This document shows positions 35,701 to 46,200 of a DNA stretch of 64,000 nt, one piece after another. Under the pieces are notes generated by a model. It was given only the letters and a program-made list of their open reading frames with translations. It was not told where the DNA came from and did no database searches. Position 1 is the first letter of the stretch. Every line of letters starts with the position of its first letter. The position numbers and the translations under genes were made by a program. The stretch spans positions 930,001 to 994,000 of the forward strand of contig NZ_AP024903.1 of the NCBI RefSeq assembly GCF_024347095.1. The letters run 5' to 3'. The stretch comes from Vibrio rhizosphaerae (GTDB lineage Bacteria > Pseudomonadota > Gammaproteobacteria > Enterobacterales > Vibrionaceae).

Positions 35701-38700
35701 CCGCTTGCAGGGACAGACGCCGCAACGCAGCACCGCTGGGTGCGTTTACCTGCCTCGCTCGGGGAGATCGACTTTACCCAGCCCAACCGTCTGGCGGATA
35801 CCGATACTCTTGAGGTACAGCTTGAGCCTGCACTCACTCAAAAATTAACCACAACGGCATTACAAGCCTACGAACTCGGGATTAATGACCTGTTACTTGC
35901 CGCACTCAATGGCGTGTTTGCGACATGGCGCAAAGAGCCTGAGTTGCTGATTGAACTGGAAGGTCACGGCCGGCAACACGAAGCATTAGATTTATCGCAA
36001 ACCGTCGGTTGGTTTACCAGTCGTTATCCGGTGCGTTTGCAGTGCCATGCCCAGATAACCACGGAGACCGATGTTACTCCGGGGACAGACGCTTCTGTTA
36101 CGGGGACAGACGGTTTAGGGAACGGCGTTGCGTGGACAGACGCCACCATGCGGCAATTGATTCTGGATACCAAAGCGCAATTGCGTCAGGTGCCGGATCA
36201 GGGGCAGGGCTTCGGCGTGCTGAAATATCTGGGCGGTGAGCTGGATGCACTGGTGACCCCTTCGGTTGTGTTTAACTATCTCGGTCAGTTGGATCGCGGT
36301 TTAGCGATTGGCGATATTTCCCTCGCGGATGAAACGGTTCCCGAACAGCGTCATGGCAGCAATCGCCGTAAACAGTGGCTGGATATCAATGCGATGATCC
36401 AACACAGTGCGTTAACCCTGCGCTGGCAGTTCAACTGCAATGTTCAGACGTCCGCGATGATCCGGCAAGTAGCGCAAGATTTCATCTCGCTGTTATCGGC
36501 GTTGATTGAGCATTGTGAGCGGACATCGTCCGTCCGGTCACTCAGCGATTATCCGTTGATCATGGATGTGGTGCCATCTCAGGCCGCATTCGAGAATTTG
36601 CTGAAACAACTCCCGATTGCACCGGATGCTCTGGATAATCTCTATCCGCTGACTCCGACGCAGCAGGGGATGCTATTCCATTCTCTTGCGGAACCGAACC
36701 AAGGATTGTATCTCAATCAGAGCATCATTGATTTTCATGGGGAACTGGATGTACAGGCGTTGCAGCACGCCTGGCAAGCATTATTCGACCACCATCCGGT
36801 GCTACGCAGCGGTTTCATCTGGCAAGGGCTGGATGTTCCGTTGCAATATGTGGCCAAGACCGTGCCGCTTGACTGGCAAGTGATCACTGGTGATGACGAT
36901 ACGGCGTCCGGGCAGCAAGTTCATCAGCTGGCACAAGCCGCGTTCAAACAAGAATTTACGCTGACACATCCGGGGCTGATGCGTTTCCGTCTGGTACGTC
37001 TCACAGCTGACCATCACTGCCTGATCTGGACCCGACATCACTTGATTGTTGATGGCTGGTGTACCGGACAAATGGTGGCCGAAGTGCGCCGCTCTTATCA
37101 AAGCCTGACGGCGGGACGAGGGGCTGCTGATTCGGTCAGTGTCGGGGCGTTTGCTGACTTTGTTGCGTGGCTGAAACAGCAAGATACCACGGCCAGTTTA
37201 GATTACTGGCAACAGTTGTTGACCACGACTAACGCAACAGATGGTGTCCGGCTTCCCCGGCCACTGAAGCCGGTGCAAGGACAGTCGGAACAAGGAGAAT
37301 CGGAACAAGGACAGGCATCGATGCGTACTGCGGGTTCGTCAGTTCGTCCATCAGTGGTGCAGCAGTATACCCAAACGCTGTCTCCGGCATCGACCGCAGG
37401 GCTGAAAGCGTTGGCGGCCAAACATCAATTGACGCTGAACTCATTGTGTCAGGCGGTCTGGGCACTGATTCTCAAGCGTTACACCAATCATGACACTGTC
37501 ACCATGGGCATCACCAGTGCCGGGCGCCCTGATGCTCTGGACAATGCACAGCAGATGATGGGCGTGTTTATTACCACGATTCCGTTAGTTGCGCAGCTCA
37601 ATCAATCACAATCATTGGTGATGCTGGCACACCGTTTACAAAATCAGTTGATCAACAGCCGTGAACATGAGCATGTGCCATTGGTTGAGATTCAGAAAGC
37701 AACCGGGCTGACCGATGCACTGTTCGATAACTTGCTGGTGTTCGAAAATTATCCCGGTGAACAGTTCCAGATGGATGATGCACTACAGTTTACCGTCCGG
37801 GAAACGCTGGAGCGCAATAACTATCCGCTGACGTTAGTGCTGGTGCCGCATCAACAACTGGATATGCGTCTCACCCTCGATTCGAGTCAGATTGAGCCGT
37901 TGGTTGCCACCGCGATGCTGGCGGATTTTGTTACGTTACTGACTCAGGCAGCCTGTGCCGGAGATGAAATACATGAAGATGAATTGATTCGTGCTTTGGT
38001 GAATGAGTCTCAACAGACCGGTCCATGGCTGTGGAACCAGACTGAGCAAGTTTATGATGTTCCGGCCACGCTGGATGCTTATCTTGCACGTCAGGTTGAA
38101 CAGACTCCGGAGCGGATTGCCTTGGTGTGTCCGGCTGATATGTGTCCGGCGGACCGGGGGACATCGTTTGATCTGGATGCACTTTCCCCGGAAGCGCGGT
38201 GTTCGGACAACAACGAATGGCAACCGGGTCAGGACTTCGCGCTGAGCTATCAGATGTTGGATGCGCTGGCGACCCGCTTCGCCCATTCCCTGCGCCGGTC
38301 ACATCAGTGTATGCGAGGCGAGCGCATCGGGTTATGCATGCGTCGCTCACCGGAGATGGTGATTGCCATACTTGCCTGTGTGAAGCTCGGTTGTGCTTAT
38401 GTGCCGCTCGATCCTGATCTGCCGGCTCAGCGACTGGCAATGATCGTCGCCAGTGCCCGGCCAAAAGTGGTGCTGGCACAGCAGGGCGTGATGCATCTGT
38501 TCGACGAATTCAAAGACGAGTTCGAAGGACAGACGACGTTAGCGGGACAGACGCCTGAAGGAGAGGCGCCGTTAGCGGGACAGACACCGATAATGGTGCT
38601 GGGGGTTGAAACGGCAATCGCGGAAAGTCAGATCTACCACGGCCAGCCATGGCAGCCCGCAGACAGCCAGATCGTACAGCCGGACGATATTCTGTATGTC

Positions 38701-40245
38701 CTCTATACCTCCGGTTCGACCGGCCAGCCGAAAGGCGTTGCGGTGCCTCATGCCGGGATCGTCAACCGTATTGCATGGATGCAGGACACATTTGGTTTGC
38801 AGCATGACGATGCCGTGTTACAGAAAACCCCGTATGGTTTCGATGTCTCGGTCTGGGAGTTTTTCTGGCCGTTGGTCAGTGGCGCACGACTGGTGATGGC
38901 TGAGCCGGATGCACATAAAGACAGTGGCAGACTCTCTGAGTTAGTGCGCGATTACGGGATTACCACGATGCATTTCGTGCCTGCGATGCTGCATGGATTC
39001 CTTGAATCCTTCACAGAAAATTCCTTGGCAGGACAGACGCTCGAATCTGCTGCCGTCTTAGCGGGACAGACGCCTGAAGACGCAGCATCCTTCGCGGGAC
39101 AGACACCGCAAGCCGCTTCGTCGCCAGTTATTTCTCAACCAGTTACTTCTCAATCAATGCCTGCTCAGCAAACGGCCAGTCCGCATCCGCAGTTACGTCG
39201 GTTGATCTGTAGTGGGGAAGCGTTGCCTTATCACGTCCAGCAACACTGCCTGACGTTATTGCCGCATGTGGAACTGTATAACCTGTACGGTCCGACGGAA
39301 GCATCGATTGATGTCACCTGGTGGGATTGTCGGGCACAAAATATTGTCAACGAAGTGCCGATTGGTTATCCGATTGCCAATATGCAGACGTGGATTCTCG
39401 ACGCGCAGCTCAATCCGGTGCCGGTTGGCGTGGCAGGGGAGTTATATCTGGCCGGGGTTGGTCTGGCGGCGGGTTATCTGGGACAGCCTGAGCTGACCGA
39501 GTCGGTGTTTATTGCCAATCCGTTGGCCGTAAATGCAGCCGCAGCCGAGCCAACCAGCGATGCGCAGTATGCCCGTTTGTATCGCACGGGGGATCTGGCG
39601 CGCTATCGTGCGGATGGGGCCATCGAGTATCTGGGACGGGCGGACTTTCAGGTCAAAATTCGTGGTCAGCGGATTGAACTGGGAGAAATCGAAGCCGTGC
39701 TGGCAACTTATCCGGCGATCCGCGAAGCGGTAGTACAGGTGCGTGCGCGGGGACAACAGGATGCGCTGGTCGGGTATGTGGTCTGTGATCAGCAACTGCC
39801 GGTTGAGCCGCTGATGACCTTCCTGCAACAGCGGTTGCCCGCTTATATGGTGCCGGATCAAATCGAGATCCTGAGTGCTTTGCCGCTGACCCATAACGGC
39901 AAAGTGGATCGCAAACATTTACCGGAGCCAAGCTGGCAGCGCGTGATGTTCTCCGCACCGCAAACCCCGACCGAACAGCAACTGGCAGCCTTGTGGCAGA
40001 CGTTGCTGGGGATCGAATCTGTCGGGCGTCACGACAACTTTTTTGCGCTGGGCGGGCATTCGCTATTGCTGACCCGTCTGGTGAACCGAATCAATCAACA
40101 ATTTAACCTGAATCTTCGTCTGGCACAGTTGATCGAACTACCGGATCTGGCCAGTCTGGCTGCTTATGTGGATATGAATGATCATTCGCGGCTGGCTGAA
40201 TCTGCGACCGACCACGAAGATGAACGGGAGAGCTTTGAATTATGA
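32773..40245 (+). CDS. NRPS 2: C-T-T-E-C-A(Ser)-T, first module lacks an A domain
   Basis: A 2490-residue synthetase. A short N-terminal linker precedes C1 (SSAQQRLWFIEQY ~76; HHIAFDAWSE ~251), which runs to ~560. No adenylation motifs follow. Instead two near-identical carriers occur in tandem (FFQLGGDSI ~611 and FFRQGGDSI ~690), then an epimerase (APIQHWFF ~750, HHLVVDGVSWR ~915, EGHGR ~1062, FNYLGQL ~1167). The second module is C2 (LTPTQQGMLFHS ~1293, HHLIVDGW ~1422), an A domain (TSGSTGQPKG ~1979, YGPTEAS ~2171, NGKVDRKHL ~2375) with code DVWHISLID(K), a Ser code, and T (FFALGGHSL ~2424). Repeat insertions occur in C1, E, C2 and twice within A. Residue X of module 1 must be loaded from elsewhere. 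The C-terminus ends ESFEL and overlaps NRPS3. Confidence 0.92.
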   Translation: MSHAELNQQNSPESNPRDGQQPAKPENPLDPYHIAQRLAQLPAEKKQQFRALLQSKQIDSWQLPIVPGAHPDNRAVLSSAQQRLWFIEQYEQGRALYNLTGRLVLTGALDLQAMQRAFAGLLQRHHILRSTYQTDAAGQVYQQVEQDYPLPFEIYTRVTDIEQRCEQISNQPFALDRDLPVRVALLSSVGEASAEEDSEASEKRLSPQARSSERKAELKVSVPARGAADASQGRLSPQEGHQRWHLLFVIHHIAFDAWSESLLIQELAELYDHHLMHPDEEAIRPLPLQYADYALWQQEWLTSDKAQQQREFWQTTLANAPGQIQLPFDFPYPSVAQRNYQGAQERLTLPDDVFQAAQHFAAREGTTLYNVMQAAFLLQLNRQGAGTDICLGTSVANRQRPELENMLGFLVNTLVLRHQLPSQVTFRRLVSQVSQTTQAAFEHQDLPFDLVLDALNIERGQAWSPLFQVLFVYRNVPRSSLALTDVSVDVAERDLKQARFDMTVRLNEIDQADGESALRIDLEYSTELFRQETIQAFLQTYLQTLTQVFGQPDQLWDIREREPAEPMHADDTGADTLSFTDSDEVMQLAGQIAAGYREMLRKDVTLHDSFFQLGGDSILCLQLVALLKKSGIRLTPKQVFAQQTPLKIAREQLQAASSDTDDVLRLAAQIAAGYGTLLNKTVALDDSFFRQGGDSILCLQLVALLKKSDIRLTPKQVFALQTPIALARELTGCKPAVQTESTVQRSSDIPLAPIQHWFFTQHLAQANHWNQSVLLSYTDTLDLPCLRQAVSQVFALHPQLSARYFIADEVSAVDDVITGTDALTDVSTGSDAVTGTDTQTANAHAEKQTVLQQLGEGLLGEEKWPVEAHAIPAQQLNRLLSAQQSLLDLQKTAPIRVDVIDFHDQDGGRILLTAHHLVVDGVSWRVLLSQLCQAYFSLSGGEQPELTAPSASYGEWVNYLQQWPESRKRAARQYWQPLAGTDAATQHRWVRLPASLGEIDFTQPNRLADTDTLEVQLEPALTQKLTTTALQAYELGINDLLLAALNGVFATWRKEPELLIELEGHGRQHEALDLSQTVGWFTSRYPVRLQCHAQITTETDVTPGTDASVTGTDGLGNGVAWTDATMRQLILDTKAQLRQVPDQGQGFGVLKYLGGELDALVTPSVVFNYLGQLDRGLAIGDISLADETVPEQRHGSNRRKQWLDINAMIQHSALTLRWQFNCNVQTSAMIRQVAQDFISLLSALIEHCERTSSVRSLSDYPLIMDVVPSQAAFENLLKQLPIAPDALDNLYPLTPTQQGMLFHSLAEPNQGLYLNQSIIDFHGELDVQALQHAWQALFDHHPVLRSGFIWQGLDVPLQYVAKTVPLDWQVITGDDDTASGQQVHQLAQAAFKQEFTLTHPGLMRFRLVRLTADHHCLIWTRHHLIVDGWCTGQMVAEVRRSYQSLTAGRGAADSVSVGAFADFVAWLKQQDTTASLDYWQQLLTTTNATDGVRLPRPLKPVQGQSEQGESEQGQASMRTAGSSVRPSVVQQYTQTLSPASTAGLKALAAKHQLTLNSLCQAVWALILKRYTNHDTVTMGITSAGRPDALDNAQQMMGVFITTIPLVAQLNQSQSLVMLAHRLQNQLINSREHEHVPLVEIQKATGLTDALFDNLLVFENYPGEQFQMDDALQFTVRETLERNNYPLTLVLVPHQQLDMRLTLDSSQIEPLVATAMLADFVTLLTQAACAGDEIHEDELIRALVNESQQTGPWLWNQTEQVYDVPATLDAYLARQVEQTPERIALVCPADMCPADRGTSFDLDALSPEARCSDNNEWQPGQDFALSYQMLDALATRFAHSLRRSHQCMRGERIGLCMRRSPEMVIAILACVKLGCAYVPLDPDLPAQRLAMIVASARPKVVLAQQGVMHLFDEFKDEFEGQTTLAGQTPEGEAPLAGQTPIMVLGVETAIAESQIYHGQPWQPADSQIVQPDDILYVLYTSGSTGQPKGVAVPHAGIVNRIAWMQDTFGLQHDDAVLQKTPYGFDVSVWEFFWPLVSGARLVMAEPDAHKDSGRLSELVRDYGITTMHFVPAMLHGFLESFTENSLAGQTLESAAVLAGQTPEDAASFAGQTPQAASSPVISQPVTSQSMPAQQTASPHPQLRRLICSGEALPYHVQQHCLTLLPHVELYNLYGPTEASIDVTWWDCRAQNIVNEVPIGYPIANMQTWILDAQLNPVPVGVAGELYLAGVGLAAGYLGQPELTESVFIANPLAVNAAAAEPTSDAQYARLYRTGDLARYRADGAIEYLGRADFQVKIRGQRIELGEIEAVLATYPAIREAVVQVRARGQQDALVGYVVCDQQLPVEPLMTFLQQRLPAYMVPDQIEILSALPLTHNGKVDRKHLPEPSWQRVMFSAPQTPTEQQLAALWQTLLGIESVGRHDNFFALGGHSLLLTRLVNRINQQFNLNLRLAQLIELPDLASLAAYVDMNDHSRLAESATDHEDERESFEL
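33380..33490 (-). repeat. Inverted CTGTCC repeats inside the first C domain of NRPS2
   Basis: Three copies of (G/T)GTCTGTCCCCGCAAG. Two are read as RLSPQ and one as SVPA. They lie just before the HHIAFDAW active site, in a loop of the condensation domain. Confidence 0.88.
34560..34950 (+). repeat. Recent tandem duplication of a carrier (T) domain in NRPS2
   Basis: The two carriers are 237 nt apart. They share an almost unbroken stretch of about 60 nt (CAACTGGTTGCGTTACTG onward, one visible difference) around the helix after the pantetheinylated Ser, and the proteins share ILCLQLVALLKKS and IRLTPKQVFA. Such identity suggests recent duplication or gene conversion. Confidence 0.8.
35221..35290 (+). 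repeat. GGACAG repeats in the N-terminal part of the NRPS2 E domain
   Basis: Two clear cores (GGGGACAGACGC, AGGGACAGACAC) and one degenerate copy between them, read as TGTDA/TGSDA/TGTDT. Confidence 0.85.
35705..35720 (+). repeat. Single GGACAG repeat in the NRPS2 E domain
   Basis: GCAGGGACAGACGCC, read as AGTDA, in a loop after the HHLVVDGVSW motif. Confidence 0.7.
36076..36146 (+). repeat. GGACAG repeats in the C-terminal half of the NRPS2 E domain
   Basis: Three cores (GGGGACAGACGC, GGGGACAGACGG, TGGACAGACGCC), read as GTDA, GTDG and WTDA. They lie after the GWFTSRYPV motif. Confidence 0.85.
37274..37320 (+). repeat. Degenerate AAGGACAG repeats in the second C domain of NRPS2
   Basis: AAGGACAGTCGG, AAGGAGAATCGG and AAGGACAGGC in tandem at ~18-nt spacing, read as QGQSE, QGESE and QGQA. 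Confidence 0.75.
38521..38592 (+). repeat. GGACAG repeats inside the NRPS2 Ser A domain, first site
   Basis: Three cores read as EGQTTLAGQTPE and LAGQTP. They are inserted upstream of the P-loop motif of the adenylation domain. Confidence 0.87.
39028..39115 (+). repeat. GGACAG repeats inside the NRPS2 Ser A domain, second site
   Basis: Three cores read as LAGQTLE, LAGQTPE and FAGQTPQ. They are inserted between the HFVPAML helix and the CSGEALP strand, so they sit beside the substrate-pocket-forming part of the A domain. Confidence 0.88.
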
Positions 40246-43200
40246 GTATTGCCGTACTTTTAGCTGAGTTATTCCAGCGTGATATTCACTTACGTCTGGA
40301 AGATGGCAAATTAAAAGTGGATGCGCCGAAAGGGGCATTGACTGCCGAGGTAAAGCAGACATTACAGGCGAGAAAAGCCGATATGATTGCGCATCTGGCG
40401 CAGCAGCAACCGTCCCGGACATGGCCGGTGCTGACTCAGGTCAGCCGGACAGATGATGCCTTGCCCCTCTCTTTTGCTCAGGAACGGATGTGGTTCTTAC
40501 AGCAGTTTGAGCAGGCAAGCGGCCAATATAATGTTAATGCGCTACTGGCCGTTCAGGGGCAGGTTGATCTGGCACTGTTTCAGCAAGTCTTTGGCCAGCT
40601 CGTGGCAGAGCACGAAATTCTGCGGACCTCATTTTCAGCCGCAGCGGATGGCCGTCCGGCTGCGCATATCCATACCGCACAGGCGATCATGGATGCATGG
40701 CAAATCCGTGAGATTGATTTATGTGCTACCGAGTCGCCACAAGCCGCTGATGTTGCCTATCAGGCGGCGCTGAAAGCCGCCATGAGCGAACCGTTCGATT
40801 TGGCACAGCCGCCGCTGTTCCGCCTCACGCATCTGAAATGTGCCTCAGGAGCGTCCCAGTTGCTCCTGACCTTCCATCATATTCTGGTCGATCACTGGTC
40901 ATTGCAGAATCTGACACGCATGATGGTGGAGAAAGCCAGTCAGTTGATGGCGCGGTCGTTGACCGGACAGGTGATGGCAGGCGCGTCAAATTCACCGCAA
41001 GCCGCATCGCCGGCGTTTCAATATATCGATTATGCCCAATGGCAGAAACAGTTGCTGAGCGGTGAGACCTACGAGCAACTGATGACTTACTGGTGCAATA
41101 CGCTGGAAAGCGGCGACTATCACCTTGAGCTGCCGATGCGTTGTTCAGCTGAAGCGCTGTCGGGGACGACAAACAACGGGAGCGTCGGAGAGGATGACGG
41201 TGCACGTTATCATTTTTCGCTGGCACCGACGGACTATCAGCAACTGAAACGTGTCTGTGAAACGTATCGGATGACACCTTATACGGTGTTGCTTGCCGCC
41301 TACCAGTGGATGCTGAGTCAGCGCACCGGACAGCAAGATATCCGGGTTGCATGTCCGGTGGCAGAGCGGGCGCTGCCTGAATTCGAAAATATGTTGGGGC
41401 TGTTCGTCAATACACTGGTGATTCGCGCGCAACTCAGCACTGACACGACCGCAGAAACGTGGTTGCAAACGGTTCATCAGGCACTGACTGGGGCGCAAAG
41501 TCACAGTGCGATGCCGTTTGAAAAGCTGGTCGATGCACTGGTTTCGACACGGGATATCAGCCATGAACCGCTGGCGCAGAGCATGTTCAATTATCTGGAG
41601 CAGTCATCCTCCGCGCCGATCCGGCTGGGGCAGATGGTGATTGAATCGCTGCCGGTTCCGGAATTTACCGCCAAATATGATCTTTCTTTATTTGCCGTTC
41701 ATCAAAACCAACAACTTGCGTTGTCATTCCAGTATCGGACCGCCTGTTATCGCGGCGAAGATGTGGCGCGTCTGGCTCAGTGTTATCTGACGGCGCTGCG
41801 CGATTTATTGCAATGCCTGGCCGGGGAACCGACCCGGCCACTGCGCACTATGTCCGGTCTCAGTGACTCCGAGTGGCAGACCTTATGGCAGTGGAACCAA
41901 ACTGAACAGCCGGCTTTTCTGCCGCCCCAACTGGCACATGCGACACTCGGTGAGGCCTTCGCAGGACAGGCACGCCAAACACCACAGCAGCGGGCCTTGG
42001 TTTTCACGCAAACCACACCCCAAGGGCTGCAGGAAGTGTGCTGGGATTATCAGACGCTCAGCCATAAGGTCAATCAGCTGGCCCATTGGATTCGTAAACA
42101 AGGTGTCGCACCGGAAAGCCGGATTGCCATTTGTATGCCAAGAAGCGCTCAGATGGTGGTCAGTTTGCTGGCGACGGTGCAAGCCGGATGTGCTTACGTG
42201 CCGGTTGACCCGGAGCATCCGGCACAGCGACTGGCATTTATTGTTCAACAAGCCCGACCAAGCTTGCTGCTGACTGTCCCTGAACTGGACCATTTTACCC
42301 ACACATTTGCCGGAGACTTGCCGTGTCATGTGCTGGATGATGACTGGTCTCTGGTGGCTCAGGAAGCGACGGACTGGCAGGTGCCAAATCAGACAGAACC
42401 GGATCATCTGGCGTATGTCCTCTTTACTTCCGGCTCGACGGGTAAGCCCAAAGGCGTCGCTGTGCCGCATGTGGGTGTCATGAACCGGATCTTGTGGATG
42501 CAGGATCAGTATCCCCTTAACGGGACAGACGTGGTACTCCAGAAAACGCCGTACAGTTTTGATGTGTCGGTCTGGGAATTTTTCTGGCCGCTGATGGTGG
42601 GGGCGACGCTGGTCGTCGCGCCGCCCGATGCACATAAAGACAGCCAGACATTAGTCGATTTGATCCGCCAGCATACGGTGACGACTCTGCATTTTGTTCC
42701 GACCATGCTGCAAGCCTTTTTAGATCATCAGCATGTGACGGCTTGTACCTCGCTGCGCCGGGTATTTACCAGTGGCGAAGCGCTCTCCTTTGCCCTGAAA
42801 GAGCGCTTCTTTTCGCTGTTCTCCTGCCAGTTACATAACCTGTACGGGCCGACGGAAGCCTCAATCGATGTCACTTACTGGGATTGCAGCACCCCGTGTC
42901 CGGCCATCGTGCCGATCGGTTATCCGATTGCCAATATGCAAACCTGGATTCTCAATGCAGAGCTGAATCCGGTACCGGTGGGCGTCGCTGGTGAGCTTTA
43001 TCTGAGTGGCCCCGGTTTAGCCCGCGGCTATTTGGGCCGGGATGACCTGACCGAGCAGGCATTTATCGCCAATCCTTTTTATGAAGATTACAAGGACAGA
43101 CGCCTGAAGGCGGGGCATGCTAACGAGGACACACGCTGGTATGCGCGTCTCTACCGGACCGGCGATCTGGCCCGTTACCGCGAAGATGGCAGCATTGAAT

Positions 43201-46200
43201 ATCTGGGGCGGACCGATTTTCAGGTCAAAGTCCGTGGTTTACGCATTGAGTTAGGGGAGATTGAAGCTGCGATTCTTGCGCTGGATTTTGTCAAAGAGGT
43301 ACTGGTCACCGCACCGGATCAACAAACGTTAGCCGCTTATGTGGTGATAGAGGGCGATGAACCGGACTGGGCGCAGTGGCAGACGTTACTCGCGTCTCAT
43401 TTACCGGCTTATATGATTCCTGCGGTGTTTGTCCGTCTCGATGCGATGCCGGTCAATGCCAACGGCAAAGCGGATCGCAAAGCTTTACCGGCGATCGATC
43501 TGGCACGTCAGAACGCAGGCGCGTATGTGGCACCGCAGTCACCGCGTGAAGCACAACTGGCACAAGTGTTTGCTGACGTGCTGCGACTCAAAACCGTCAG
43601 TGTTGAAGATAATTTCTTTGCGCTGGGAGGGGATTCGATCATGAGCCTTCAGGTGGTGTCTAAAGCCCGGGCTGTCGGATTGGCGATAGAGCCGAAGCAA
43701 GTCTTCCGGTATGCCACAGTCAGAGCGCTGGCCGCGGTTGCTCAAGTCAGTGAACAGGCCGATTTTTCTGCTGAAAGGTATTATGGCGACGCGCCGGTGA
43801 GTGCGATTCAACACTGGTTCCTCAGTCAGAACCTGCCCAATCCCGATCAGTTTAATCAGGCTGTGTTGTTGACCAGTACGGCCGTGATTGACCCTGCGTT
43901 GGTAGAACAGACACTCGTACGGCTGTTACAGGTACATCCATTGCTTGCTGCCCGCTTTTCGCGCAATTCGGATGGTCAATGGATTCAGTCGATTCCCCGC
44001 CCAAATCAGATCAGCGCTGAGCAGTTGGCATTTCAGTCTCTGGAGTGGCAAGTCTCCGCAGACGAGCCACTTCAGCCTCGCATCGATCAACTGTGTCAGC
44101 AAACGCAGTCGGCCCTGTCGCTGAGCGAAGGCCCGCTGTTCCGCGCGGTTCTGGTGCGTATTGCCGAGGATGCAACAGCGAACTGCTCATACCGGCTGTT
44201 GCTGGTCGCACACCACCTGATTATCGATGCGGTTTCATGGCGAATTTTACTGGAGGCGTTGCATCAGGGATATCTGTGCTTACAGGAGATGGCCTTGCCG
44301 GGACAGACGCTCTTACAGGGACAGACACCGCAACCGATGGCTCTGCCAGACGGGATTTTTCAGGCTCAGACACTGCCTTACAAAGGCTGGACCGAGCAGT
44401 TTGCAGCACGTTTCGGCTCTGCTGCCAGCTTCGGGGGACAGACGGTTTTAGAGCAGGACTTACCGGGACAGACGACCGATCCGTCGGTGACTGAGCAATA
44501 CACCGGGCTGGAAGCATGGCAGGCGTGGACTGCCCAGCCGGACGTTCAGCAAGCCTTACAAGTAACTTACCCGTTGGCGGAACAACCGCTGTTTCCGCAG
44601 CAGCCGGCAGGGATTGCTGCGATGGAACGTTTTGAGTTGTCGCCTCACACCACGCAGACTCTGTTTGAGCGCATTGCGCCGGCGGTAAAAGCCAATGGCG
44701 AAGAAATTTGTCTGACGGCCTTGGCGTATGCTTTGTGGCAATGGAGCGGACAACCGCACCATCTGATTCAGCTTGAGGGGCATGGCCGGGATCAATTGGA
44801 TCTCGATGTCAGTCAAACGCTGGGGTGGTTTACCCGGATTTATCCGGCGCTGATCAGTGCTCCTGCGACAGCGGATCAACCGTGGCAGCAGGCGTTGCTT
44901 TCGAATCGTGTTGCACTGAGCCATAACCCGGAGCGCGGTCAGGCAATGCCATTTTTACCGATTCAGTCACGTTTGAGTGAGTTGTCACCGGCACGCTGGC
45001 AACCGACATTGGTGTTTAACTATCTGGGACAACTGGATCTGCCATCGACATCCCGCGACGGAGCCGCGTTGTTTAGCAAAGCACCTGAAGTATTGTCGGC
45101 ATTCCGCGATGAACAAAACCCACGTCACTGGCCGATCGAAATCAATGCGTTTGTTCAACACGGGCAGTTGGTGATCAATGTGCAGTATGCTGCGCAATGG
45201 TTACCTCAGGTACAGGCACAGCGACTTGCCACGTTGTTAGCCGATAGTCTTGAATCGCTGGCGCAGAGCCGCGAGATCGCCGCGGGAGCGATTGCCGCAG
45301 ATTATCCGCTGGCGAAGGTCAGTGAGGCACAGGTGCAGGCGATTGTGCGTCAGGCCGAACATCAGGGGATGAGCGTGGAAGACCTCTACCCGCTGTCTCC
45401 GGCGCAACAGGGGATGTACTTCCACTGCCTCGACCATCCCGATGCCTATATCAGTCAGAGTGTGGTGACATGCCGGGGGCCGTTGCATCCGGCGTATTTC
45501 CGGCAGGCATGGCAACAGGCAGTCAACCGTCATACCGCCTTGCGGACCCGCTTTATTTGTGACGGGGTTGATGAGCCGCATCAACTGGTGCAACAGCCGT
45601 TACGGGGACAGTCTTCACAAGGACAGGCGTTACAGGGACAGACGCCGCAAGTGCCGCTGGTGTTTGATGAATATGATGCGTCGGCGCTGACCGAGGCTGA
45701 ACGTCAGCAACAGTTACACCGATTACAACAGCAAGCGCGTACACAGTTGGATCTTGAACAAGCACCGCTGATGCGACTGGCTTTGGTGCGCTGGCCCGAT
45801 ACCGCAGACGGGCAAGCGAATTACCGCCTGATCTGGACAATTCACCATTTAATTATGGACGGCTGGTGTCTGCAACGGCTGGTGGGAGAAGTGATGGCCG
45901 ATTACCGGGCATTGGTGAAGGGGGAGTCTTTACCCGGCACCGCCGGATCCGCTTATCGCGATTTTATCGCATGGCTGGCTGAATCAGAACGCGCTACTGA
46001 TGCGAAAGCATATTGGCAGCGTGCTCTGGCAGGATTTGAGCAAGGCAAGTCACTTCCCGCGCCTGTGGCTGATGCATCGGTGCGTTCGGACACAACGTTC
46101 CATTCGCAGTCGTTGGGTGAGTCGCTCAGTGCCGCACTGACAAGCTGGGCGCGGACGCAAGGGATCACCTTAAATACCGTGATTCAGGGATTATGGGGAC

